Program-made: the position numbers and the translations under genes
Part shown: piece by piece, positions 55,388 through 64,000 of the stretch
Layout: the number at the start of each line of letters is the position of its first letter
Position numbering within the stretch: the stretch's first letter is position 1
The notes under the pieces: generated by a model
Told to the model about the DNA's origin: nothing
Databases searched by the model: none
The model's input: the letters and a program-made list of their open reading frames with translations, nothing else
Assembly (NCBI GenBank): GCA_910574455.1
Contig: CAJSYZ010000007.1
Location: 2,921,773 to 2,985,772, forward strand
Reading direction: 5' to 3'
Length of the DNA: 64,000 bases
Origin: Trichaptum fuscoviolaceum
Taxonomy: Eukaryota > Basidiomycota > Agaricomycetes > Hymenochaetales > Trichaptaceae

Positions 55388-56537
55388 ATGGCGGTCATTG
55401 CCGACGAGATCGACTATGCACAGCCGCTTGCATCCCTGCTTAGGACGGCAACAGCAGCGGCCCATGAGAGTGCGGAACACAGTCAGGGAGCGGGATGGCT
55501 GACGCGAGGCGAGCTAGAGAAGGAGGAATATGTGCGGTTTCTCATGATGCTCTACCATGTCTACAAGTGAGTCAGAGTCGCCACAAGTACTTCGGATTCA
55601 TTAATCAATGTCTGTGGCTGTCCTTATTAGCACGCTCGAGTCAGCTCTAGACAAGCACAGCGCACACCCTGCGCTGGCTTCCACGTACAATCCGGCTGTT
55701 CTTGCTCGCGCCTCGAGTCTCGCTTCCGACATATCTTTCCTCCTTGACGTCCCGGAATCCTCGTGGCAGGCACATCCTGTTCATCAGGCTCTTCAGGAGT
55801 CACCGCCACATCAGCTTACAGACTACGTTTCCCGCATCCAGTACATTTCCGACTCGGCGCCTGATCCTTCTCCGTTGCTCGCACACGCTTACGTGCGTTA
55901 CCTGGGTGACCTTAGCGGTGGCCAGGTCATCCGCCGACGCATTGAGAAAGCATACGGGATCGAGCGCGATGATGGTCGGGGAACGCGATTCTACGACTTC
56001 AAGCAACTTGGCGGAAACAAATCAAGCAATATTGGAGACATGCGCAAGATAAAGGAATGGTTCCGGGACGGCATGAATCAAGGCGGTGGTGATGATGAGG
56101 AGCGCAAGAGTCAGTACCGAAAATTCTATTTTCATCTATTTGGTGCTAATTCTACGCCTGACTGGTATCATTCCTTAGGATCTATCGTAGAAGAGGCAAT
56201 CAAAGTTTTCGAACTCAACGAAGGTCTCTTTACAACCCTGCGGCCGCCGTCGAAAGCAAGTACAGCAGAGACTGCTGCTCAGCGGCCGCCTCTTGGGAAT
56301 CCAAGTCTGCAGATTACTCCCGAGCGGGAACCGTCGCCGGAATCAGTTCAGAGAAATACCGCCACCGCACAGACAGAGAAACTTTACTCCTTGTCGTCAG
56401 TGATAACATTCGTCCTTGCCGTCGGACTGGCCCACTTCGTTCTTGTCCTCGGTGGGTTCACTGGGCAGAAAGGCTATTTCAAGTACGACGCCTTTTTCAA
56501 TTGGATCGATGGCATCCTCAACCCCGCGAAACATTGA
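55388..56537 (+). CDS. Heme oxygenase, C-terminally tail-anchored
   Basis: Heme oxygenase opens heme to biliverdin, iron and carbon monoxide, giving iron recycling and redox defence. Exon 1 is 55388-55566; an intron of 64 bp ends at 55630; exon 2 is 55631-56537. The joined frame is exactly 361 codons. The proximal heme ligand is His26 in TATAAAHESAEHS, the same position as His25 in human HO-1. The signature YVRYLGDLSGGQVIRRRIEK is at about residues 130-155, with the conserved Gly-Gly pair. The tail carries SSVITFVLAVGLAHFVLVLG, one TM helix, then a short exposed end, so it is anchored in the ER or another membrane as in animals. All key residues are present, so it should be active. Confidence 0.95.
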
Positions 56538-57584
56538 CACAAGCATAGATTACTCGTCGGACCCAATCAGCGTCTCATATTTGCTTCCAAGGGCTCTTAT
56601 AACCACAACCGTTCGGCATGTAGAATTTCCTCATCTCATCGGGCTTTATTCTCATTCATATTCATGATTTACGACACTCATCGATTACCATTGATCATTT
56701 ATCGTTGTACATAATCTAATGACACACCAATTCTGTATACCATGGGACTCTCTCTCTGGTTTCATTTAGGGCATGTCATGGAAAACATATGTAAAGGAGG
56801 AAAATACGTAAGAAAAGAACTTAAAGCCCGGGCCGGCCTTAGGCTGAAACCCGGACTCCGACTCGGAGTTTAGATTCTTTGGAATGCCGTCAATATGTCA
56901 CGCCACCAGAGCGCGTGACAAGACGCGTATTAGAGCTTAATTAAAAATTTACCGAGGACGCGATTTACATAGATGGAAATTCGTGATTTTAGGAAGCCCG
57001 GGCCAAGGTTTTAATCTTCCATTATCCAACACAACTAGTGACAGATGTATTATGGTCCAAATGCCTCACTAATCTCAAAACAAACTTGGGAAGACATTGT
57101 TACAAATAATCCCCCTCCTATCAACGTTTTTTCTTCAGAATGTTCCCCACGGTATGAAAACCTGGAGCTCGTTTAGAAGGCATATGATCCTCTTCAAGTG
57201 AGATTTAGTTTATTAGAGGACCGCACAAAAGGGGACAATTTAATGCACGGTGTAAATAGATCGTCTCATTTCATCCAATAAAATAATTTCAGTTTCATCG
57301 GCACATCGTACCTGCTTGCTACAGCGTGACAACATAATATTAAAGAAGTTCCAGTTGCATGTGAGTTCGTAATAAATATTAATATGCCACGAATTGTCCA
57401 CGTTCGAAGATTAAGAACGTGTGATAAGTCCAAGTGAGAATGAAAAGACGCGTGCCTTAGACATCAGACACGTCACCAAAGGTTTCCCTTCGATTACTAT
57501 AGAAACATATCGATATGTTCAATCCCATGCCTACGGAAAGTGAATGTCAGCCATAAATACAAGTCACCGGGGGAAAGAAAGAGC
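56538..57584. other. Intergenic region with GCCCGGGC-rich palindromes
   Basis: About 1 kb between the heme-oxygenase stop and the F-box-gene stop (convergent). AAGCCCGGGCC occurs twice (near 56823 and 56994), and CCCGGACTCCGACTCGGAG follows the first copy. The rest is AT-rich, and no open frame of note is present. This could be a relic of a repeat element. Confidence 0.5.
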
Positions 57585-60183
57585 TCACTTTCTCCGGAGA
57601 TGAATCGGGAGCCCTGAAGATGGGATTTGATCATGCGTACCCAGATTTGCACAGAGCTGGCAGCTCGTCACACTGCCGTTGAGTGGGTCTACTTGCTGCT
57701 GACGCAGTGTGCCTTCCATCCTCGTAGCAAGAACCTGCGGATCATCGAGCGCATGATCAGAGATGAGACGGACTTTGTTGAATTGCTGTAATATTCGGGT
57801 CAGGTGAGATTCATCGTTGGCCATCCGTTTGATCGTATCGATCTTTAGTCCTCGTCGGTCTTCTGCAAGTTTGTACCATTCGAGTTCGCTCCAGTAGTGT
57901 TTTACCTACGGGGCGTCAGTTGAGGAATAGGGAGCATCGGATAGTCGTGAAACACATACAAGTTCTTGCCATGACACGCTTTTCTGCAGAAGCGGGTCGC
58001 AACGCTCGCAGATGAAAGACTGACCCAATGCATCCATCTCAGCCATAGTAGCATTCGCTTCGAAGCCCAGTGAGGATAAGAGTTTGACGGCGATATCTCC
58101 CAAGTCGTTAGTATAAAATACTTCACTGGAATTCCATCTGTAGTCGAGCGACGTTGGAACACGTTGCTGTAGTCTCTGAATGACATCTGAGAAGCTGACA
58201 ACAGATGGATTCAATCGTCTCCATGTTTGTTGCACCGAATGAAAGAAAACATCTGCGCGGTAGACGACATTCGCGTCAATGCTCACAATTTCCGGATCCT
58301 CGCTAGTAGATGAAACATTGCCGAATGAGGAGGTGTCATTTCGTCTTGTCCTTTCGTGATGGACTAATCTAGCGCAATCAAGCTCGATTCGACGACGATG
58401 TTGTTCAATGAGGACGGGAAGCAGCTCCTTGAAGACTTGCCACCGGTCGTTGGTGATCTCGTAGTTCCAATCACGTTCCTCCATCAACTTCCGAACCTGT
58501 GGGCACTGGCAAAGATCAGCAAAGCTGAGAAGCACGTCTTCGCCCAGCTCTATTGAGGTGGTGCTGAACGCGACAAAATATGCTGCCAATTCCTTTTCTC
58601 GGGCCGTCTTACGATCCTTCAACTCCTTTTCCCTATGAGCCTTCCTGCGGTGTTTGATACATTCCTCAAGCTTCGGCTTGATCAACTTCCAACCTGACAC
58701 TTTTATTTACATGTATAGTCGGTATGGGTAGGAAATTAACGCACCTCTTTCGGTGAGCTCATGTGGCTTGTTCAAAAGCGAGTCCCAATTCAAGTGGTAC
58801 TGACTATTGGTATTGCTATAAGGATCATTCGTAGAATCCAGGTCCGCATCACTGTATCCGAGTACTTTGAGTCTTTCAAGGATACTGTAAGGACACAATA
58901 AATTAAGAGTTTGACATGCAATTACACAGCAACTCACCTTGTTCTTCGACTGTCGATTGATTTTTGCACAGTTATGCATTTATCTTTGTGCTGTCGAGAC
59001 CACCATTTATTCATTTCTTTACCGTGCTGAACGGTCGAAAGTCAAAAAGGAGAGAACAAGTATAATTTAAATAAACGAGCGCTCACTGTGCATTTCTCTT
59101 TCAAGATACGATGCCTCTCACGAACGAAATCGCTCCTCGCTTCGGACCCAGAATCGAGGGATAGATATTGCTTCGCAACGTATATGAACTCCGATCGCAG
59201 AAAGTGTCTTTGCGACATTTTTGAGTTGGCGGGTCTAGAAATGTCCCAATCTAACACTGGTACGGATTTGAATATCACTTAATGACAAGAGAAGATAATG
59301 CCATACTATGATTCCACGGAACCAGAGTATATATCTCGTTTTCTTTTGCAGTATGTATTCCGAACTCCTCCTTTGCGATGATGGATCCCCGAACTATGCT
59401 ATCTGTATGTTAGCCAAGGATGTTAGAATGAAGATACAGACCAACTTCAGACTGGTGCAGCCTTTGCACAAGCGCACTCGAAGATTATATTGAACCTTTT
59501 CGACTCGGTGGTAGCCACAGCCCTAATATCCAGGCATAAGTGTCAATAATATCCACTGCAATGAGAGTAACTCTTACATGGCAGAATTTCTCAAAGAACA
59601 AGTTCGCATATTGAGGTTCGTTGAGATCTTCGGGACAGGGAGGTAAATCCATCCCTATGATCGACGCGGTCCAGATCGCTCTCGACGATTTGGACATAAG
59701 GAGGTTACGGATCAAGCGGGAGGAGCGGGACAAGTTGAGGATATCAAGAATGCTTAGATGCGACGCAATCTACAATAGAATTAATCAGACCTCATTGGCA
59801 TCAAGATGCAAGCCGCAGACCTCGCAGAAGACTTCCACTGGTAGATCCAGCATTCCCGCCAACCTTCCAAGATGCGCCTTCGGTACCTTGACTTCTTTCT
59901 TCCTTACTGACATCCAAGATGCCTTAGAGCCGGGACCCGTAATGAGACCTTCATATCGACTGAATTTAGGTTGTGCAATAGGAGCAGCCTCCACGCCTTC
60001 TTCCTGTATTCCTCCTGACTGGCCGCTTTCTATTTTCTCCGGGACTTCATCTTCAAGAACTTTCTCAGCGCTCCTTCTCATCCGTTTCTTGAGAGGCTGT
60101 GCAGAATCATCCACATTCTCGTCGTCTGAAAGATCATTCAAGCTCTTCCTCTTCGGCGGCGGCAAGCTTCCCCTATGAAACAT
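57585..60183 (-). CDS. F-box protein with KSS-type leader
   Basis: Exon 1 starts at ATG 60181-60183 (MFHRGSLPPPKRKSLNDLSD) and has a nuclear signal (KKRMRRSAEK). The F-box follows: LAGMLDLPVEVFCEVC, then RSLLMSKSSRAIWTAS, the typical mushroom RSLLMSKSS.. F-box ending, and LPPCPEDLNEPQYANLFFE. The following exons carry HACGRS-like and CKGC-like Cys pairs that may make a small zinc knuckle (the frame at 59450-59560 is uncertain). Later exons are SEARSDFVRERHRILKEKCT, VLGYSDADLDSTNDPYS and KLIKPKLEECIKHRRKAHRE. The large exon at 57906-58700 reads through to CERCDPLLQKSVSWQELV, then HYWSELEWYKLAEDRRGLK, ending LPIHLRRK at TGA 57585. About 700 residues. Target unknown. Confidence 0.75.
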
Positions 60184-60365
60184 GGGTGAGTGAGATCGAA
60201 TGAAGAGAAGGCGATCAGATCCTGTACGTAGAAAGCCTTGTCGTGACCATTCTCTGAGGTTGAGGTTATTCTTCGATGAGGAGAGCACTGTGTGCCACAC
60301 ACTTGTTGTTATTATCTTCGAGTTCAAGTTATAAGTCACCAGAGTGCGGTGCCGATGCGTGCGCG

Positions 60366-60392
60366 ACTCAGGCTCGGAGCTAGAGCCTGAGT
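60366..60392. repeat. Perfect 10-bp inverted repeat upstream of the F-box gene
   Basis: ACTCAGGCTC (60366-60375) pairs with GAGCCTGAGT (60383-60392) across a 7-nt spacer, 183-209 bp upstream of the F-box-gene start at 60183. Could be a promoter element or a cruciform. Confidence 0.5.
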
Positions 60393-60759
60393 GCCGTGAC
60401 TTGGTGCACGTTCAAGTTGAGTCACACCAACCCTGCGTCACGGTTTGACAATTGATACATCGTTCAGCATACAAACTCGAGTCAAACCCATTGCAAACGA
60501 AGGAACTGCAACCACCGGCATCATATCGTCTTCGATGTCAACCATATCACTTCTCGAGAACATTGTTGGACCATCACACTGGCCAAATATTGACCTCGAC
60601 TACTTTGCTCCATATATTTAACGCAATCTAAGGCTTCCTTTCCGTGACTCCCCTACCATCATACTGGAAAGGTCTTTCGCGTAAATAAAGCGTTAAGCAA
60701 ATTTACGTGCAAATATATATAGACTGGGAAAGGCGTAAAGGCGACGTCACAAAAAAAGT

Positions 60760-61281
60760 CTACCACTGGCGGCAATAACTCCCTAATAGCGCATGTGTTA
60801 ATAGCAACAAATGAATAACAAGACATGTTGCAGAGATGTTGACCACTGGCAGTCGTGATGCCTCGGATGTTTGCCCTAAAGACGTAGAACCATTGGATGC
60901 TTGGCTTCCGGAAAGGGCTGTCGACGAGGATCGGGACGGGGTCGGGGACTGAGATGTCACATTCGGTGGACAGATCATGGAACGTGGATGTAAGTCACTA
61001 AAGCGCCTTCTCGGTGGTACAACGAGGCTGTCAAGAAATCTTGCATTGCTCTCTATGAAGGATGGGCCTTAAGAATGGTATGGTATGTAAGTTGAAGACG
61101 GATCAACAAGTTTACAGCAATACGCACGTTCAAGATCGATTACTGAGACATTTGACGAAATTAGTATGCCGCTATTACCAGTCGGAGTGCATATAGCTGT
61201 TCTCCTACGCCCATGTGTAAGGAGGGGAGTGTATGCAAGCGAGAACAAGAGCAAGAGCAAGAGCGGTAGTATTCCGCGCAT
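60760..61281 (-). CDS. Small GPI-anchored-type secreted protein
   Basis: The ATG at 61279-61281 gives a strong signal peptide (MRGILPLLLLLLFSLAYTPL). Exon 1 continues TPTGNSGILISSNVSVIDLE, then exon 2 resumes PSFIESNARFLDSLVVPPRR. The rest is a Ser/Thr-rich stalk (PSRSSSTALSGSQASNGSTS), then LPVVNISATCLVIHLLLLTH and ALLGSYCRQW at TAG 60760-60762. A signal peptide, a short Ser/Thr-rich body and a hydrophobic end just before the stop are the hallmarks of a GPI-anchored surface protein. An in-frame ATG at 61434 would add a 51-residue leader; a TATA box (CCTATAAAG) near 61460 leaves little room for it. The function is unknown. It is divergent from EBP2. Confidence 0.65.
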
Positions 61282-61754
61282 TATGCAACCGTGACTATTA
61301 AGATAATACTTCTTGAATTCAATTATCAGACGGAGAAGGTAAGTTGAGAACAGGTCGAACGTACGAAGGTCGTAAGAGTCACTCTGATGCTGCCAAAGAC
61401 TGGCACCAAGACTGCCAGTGCGTAGAATGCCCATTACTTTCTCCTGCGCTGGACTTCTTTATAGGCTATGGATTATGGAGCATTGAGGAGTATGCGAGGC
61501 AGCAAAATTGAATTGAGAAGAATTGGCGTGAGTTCATTGTTCATCTCATGGAATACTAGTTGCTGGTGGAGTGCAAGGCAAACGCAAAAGGAAGGCTGAT
61601 CTTGAGTGACGTCCTCAACGTTGATACTACCACGTGCCGGTGCTTGAATAAGTATTGTGAGAAGGTAATGCCTTACTCAGGACAGGCCCTCCGTCTGGTA
61701 CTTTTCTTTTCTTTCTTTTTGGTACGACTAACACATAATCCTCAGTCTTTAACT

Positions 61755-63135
61755 ATGGCCAACAAATCAAAAAAGCGCAGCTCAACTATGTCTGAGAATA
61801 AGGACCAGAACAAACCCGAGCTTTCCCCTTCTTCCAACAAAAAGAGAGAGAAGGACGTCAAGCGCAATGTACCTTTAGAAGAGGATTTGAGCGACGAAGA
61901 AGACGGGGATGTGGACGAAGAGGGTATGGCAAAACTGTTAAATGCACTAGGAGAAGATGGTTTGGACGATATTGGGAAGATGCAACTGGAGATACTAGAG
62001 CAAGATGCGGGGAGCTCCTCGGGTGATGAAGACGGCTCTGAAGAAGGCATCGAAGAGGCCGAGGAATCCGATGCCAATGGATCGAGTGAAGGGGAGGAGG
62101 AAGAGGGCGAGGGTGCGGAGGACGATGCAGAGAGTGGAAATGAAGTGGAGGAAGCAGAAGAAGGAATTGACAACGAAGAGGTAGTTGCGTTAGAGGACGC
62201 AGAATCCGTAGACGAAGATGCTGTTCCGCGTCAAAAAATTGTGACCGACAACAAGGTTCAGTTTATTCTTCATCCTCTCTACTATCAACTAACACTGTTA
62301 TAGGAAGCCCTTGAGCGTATACGAGACACTATAAAACTGGACCCCAAACTGCCATGGACTGAAACATTATCAGTTACTTATCCTGAAACAATCAATGTGG
62401 ACGTAGATGACGACTTGAACCGGGAACTTGCATTGTAAGCTCTTAATTCACCTTCATTAATTGTGTCTCAACGTCCATTTGTAGTTATAAGCAAGCTTTA
62501 CACGGCGCAAACTTGGCGAGAAAACTTGCGGACCAGCATAAATTTCCATTCACCCGGCCCGCAGATTATTTTGCAGAAATGGTGAAGTCCGATGCGCATA
62601 TGGAACGGATACGACAACGGTTGTTGGATGAGACTGCAGTTATAAAAAAGAGCGAACTGAAGCGGAAGGAGCGGGAAGGCAAGAAGTTCGGAAAGCAAGT
62701 GCAAATCGAAAAGCAGAAGGAGCGGGAGCGGAGCAAGAAGGAGATGGAGGATCGATTGAAAGGCCTGAAACGGAGTGAGTGTCTTGCGTATCTCTAGATT
62801 GCCGGCATGACCTGAGCTTTTTTGCACCCTTAGAACGAAAGGATGTTCTGAAAGATCCCCAAACGAACGACGATGCTTTCGACGTTGCTGTTGAAGATGC
62901 TATCTCTGACAGACCCTCAAAGCGTTCGAAGGACGACCGACCGAAGATCTCACGGAAGGGTAGAGACTCGAAGTTTGGATTTGGTGGCAAGGGTCGGAGG
63001 TCGAAGCAAAATACTCGAGAAAGCACAGAGAAGTTTGATTTCGGAAGCCGGAAAGGAGCTGGTGGCAAGGGTGGCAAGTCCAATAAAACTAATCGCCCTG
63101 GAAAGAGCAAACGCATGGCATCCAGAAACCGGTAG
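61755..63135 (+). CDS. EBP2: rRNA-processing protein EBP2
   Basis: Ebp2 is a nucleolar factor for 27S pre-rRNA processing and 60S subunit assembly. The ATG at 61755 gives MANKSKKRSSTMSENKDQNK. A long acidic region follows (SEEGIEEAEESDANGSSEGE and similar), as in other Ebp2 proteins. The EBP2 core is EALERIRDTIKLDPKLPWTE, then NRELAFYKQALHGANLARKL, FPFTRPADYFAEMVKSDAHM and ERIRQRLLDETAVIKKSELK. The basic end (KFGKQVQIEKQKERERSKKE, then GKSNKTNRPGKSKRMASRNR) stops at TAG 63133-63135. Introns lie at about 62256-62302, 62437-62483 and 62777-62834. Length is about 400 residues; the basic GGKG/K-rich tail is typical for RNA binding. The in-frame upstream part from 61560 is not needed and has no domain. 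Confidence 0.93.
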
Positions 63136-63226
63136 TTGAACTTATTTTTACATGTTCCCTTACTCCCCTGGGAGTATGGGCCCTCACCGAGCACAATTCT
63201 TTTCACTTGTACTGTGAGAAAAATCA

Positions 63227-63292
63227 CCTGTCAATTGTGCGAAAGTCGCCTGTCAATTGTGCGAAAGTTGCCTGTCAATTGTGCGAAAGTTG
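63227..63292. repeat. Three tandem 22-bp repeats with CAATTG cores
   Basis: The unit CCTGTCAATTGTGCGAAAGT plus CG or TG repeats exactly three times at 63227-63248, 63249-63270 and 63271-63292, with only the penultimate base changed. Each unit carries the palindrome CAATTG. An inverted partial copy (GCACAATT) lies nearby at 63191-63198. It is 92 bp downstream of the EBP2 stop. Confidence 0.85.
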
Positions 63293-64000
63293 TGTGAGAC
63301 TAATTATATAGCGCTGTCAGAGCCAGCTTGTCCCCGCCACGAATGTCTGAGCAAATCATGGGAAATGCATTAAATGTGGTAAGCAAGATGTCCGTACTTA
63401 CCGTCAGCTTATGAGCTTTGCCAATAGCAGCTTCTGCATCAAGACACCAGTGCAACCCGAGGAATCAAGCACAAGTGCTTGTGCAACACCGCGTCGTGAG
63501 CGAGCACATGTGCTTGAGGAGCGGCTGTCCGTATGTGTTTCTAGACCTGTGTGAATATCTCTAGACCTTTTGAGGATCTCGAGATATTCAAACAGGTAAG
63601 GGTGTGGGACCCTTGACAGGGTCCTCCGGCTCACGTGTTCCGGGCCTCGGAGGACGAGCCCGCCCCCCGTTCCCTTGGCGGTGGCGCGCGTCGTCCGTCC
63701 TTGTCCTTTTCTCCCCCTTTCACGACCACAGCGTTGTCCCCTTCCTCTTCACTCTCTATTTTCTCCCATCTCGCCGCTGCTCTACTTGCTGGAGGATTAT
63801 TACTCTTGCGGCAGAGGTGTAGGAAGGCCGTAAATGTGATAGGTGCGTAACACAGATTCTTACACTGTGGAATGGAACTAAATCTCTTGCACAACTCATA
63901 GGTGCAACGTGAACCTTCGCCCTCATCTTCATTGCTACGACACCAATGATACACAAGACGCATTGAGCTCCCGTCGTTCCTCCGCTCTCCCAAAACCGAG
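63293..64000. other. Terminal non-coding region with a GC-rich patch and inverted repeat
   Basis: No exon is supported. A patch near 63620-63700 is much more GC-rich than its surroundings (GCCCGCCCCCCG and GGCGGTGGCGCGCG). The 15-of-16 inverted repeat at 63546-63561/63581-63596 lies to its left. Frames on either strand (for example 63631-63993 minus) show no domain; one may be the end of a gene that continues beyond the window. Confidence 0.4.
63546..63596. repeat. 16-bp inverted repeat, one mismatch
   Basis: CCTGTGTGAATATCTC at 63546-63561 and GAGATATTCAAACAGG at 63581-63596 pair at 15 of 16 positions around a 19-nt spacer. No coding frame explains it. Confidence 0.6.

Noticed and set aside
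61742..62173. 143-codon Ser-rich minus-strand frame
   Set aside because: Antisense of the EBP2 acidic (GAN-rich) coding region, which forces Ser codons on the other strand.
62640..63227. 195-codon minus-strand frame
   Set aside because: Antisense of the basic EBP2 tail and its 3' end; no domain.
63227..63292. CRISPR-like array
   Set aside because: Repeats are directly joined with no spacers, and the genome is eukaryotic.
1..64000. Prokaryotic-type operons, integrases, toxin-antitoxin or phage genes
   Set aside because: All genes carry short eukaryotic introns and eukaryotic families; nothing bacterial or viral was seen.

Overview
The window looks like a piece of an Agaricomycete (mushroom-forming basidiomycete) nuclear genome. 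Nearly every gene is cut by many short introns of about 45-70 bp with GT/AG ends. The genes are densely packed on both strands. The families include several typical of Agaricomycetes: a FunK1 kinase, an SRPK-like orphan kinase, F-box proteins with a KSS-type leader, NTF2-FMO fusions and small secreted beta-trefoil proteins. Genus and species cannot be read from the sequence. All family calls come from reading translated exons by eye. Exon boundaries are given only where the reading frame forces them.

Region by region. 1-6.2 kb: the edge of a small zinc-finger gene, an importin-7/8 homologue, and a divergent two-TM protein that shares an ACT/AGT-triplet promoter with the importin. 6.5-9.6 kb: a secreted S9 dipeptidyl-peptidase (DPP5). 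10.4-12.5 kb: an unknown Ser-rich ORF running into a decayed fragment of a beta'-COP gene, followed by a strong hairpin. 13.1-20.7 kb: a small nuclear-looking protein, the large proline-rich actin-patch protein AIM3/BBC1, and the DNA/RNA-binding protein KIN17, the last two divergent over 189 bp. 21.3-23.7 kb: the GPI-anchor enzyme subunit GPI1/PIG-Q. 23.8-27.7 kb: a decayed stretch with a FunK1 pseudogene next to an apparently intact SRPK-like kinase. 28.4-31.1 kb: two tandem paralogues of a small secreted beta-trefoil-like protein, each with a TATA box.

31.3-38.6 kb: the Hsp90 co-chaperone CDC37 with a perfect heat-shock element in its promoter, an F-box protein, an intact FunK1 kinase with an internal 46-residue tandem repeat, and a small membrane protein. 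38.8-46.4 kb: two NTF2-FMO flavin monooxygenase paralogues pointing outward, with a glutathione S-transferase and the Dsc E3-ligase subunit DSC3 between them. This is the nearest thing to a gene cluster here. 47-54.3 kb: a five-CCCH-finger protein, a PA-TM-RING ubiquitin ligase with a dileucine sorting motif, and a secreted protein of unknown function. 55.4-63.1 kb: a tail-anchored heme oxygenase, an F-box protein, a small GPI-anchored-type protein and the ribosome-biogenesis factor EBP2. The last 0.9 kb is non-coding as far as I can tell and holds a 3 x 22 bp tandem repeat and an inverted repeat.

Most of the window is ordinary housekeeping gene content. I found no clear case of an undescribed multi-gene system. 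The best leads are the FMO/GST/FMO block, the heat-shock element at CDC37, the repeated motif in AIM3/BBC1, the tandem secreted beta-trefoil pair and the beta'-COP relic.
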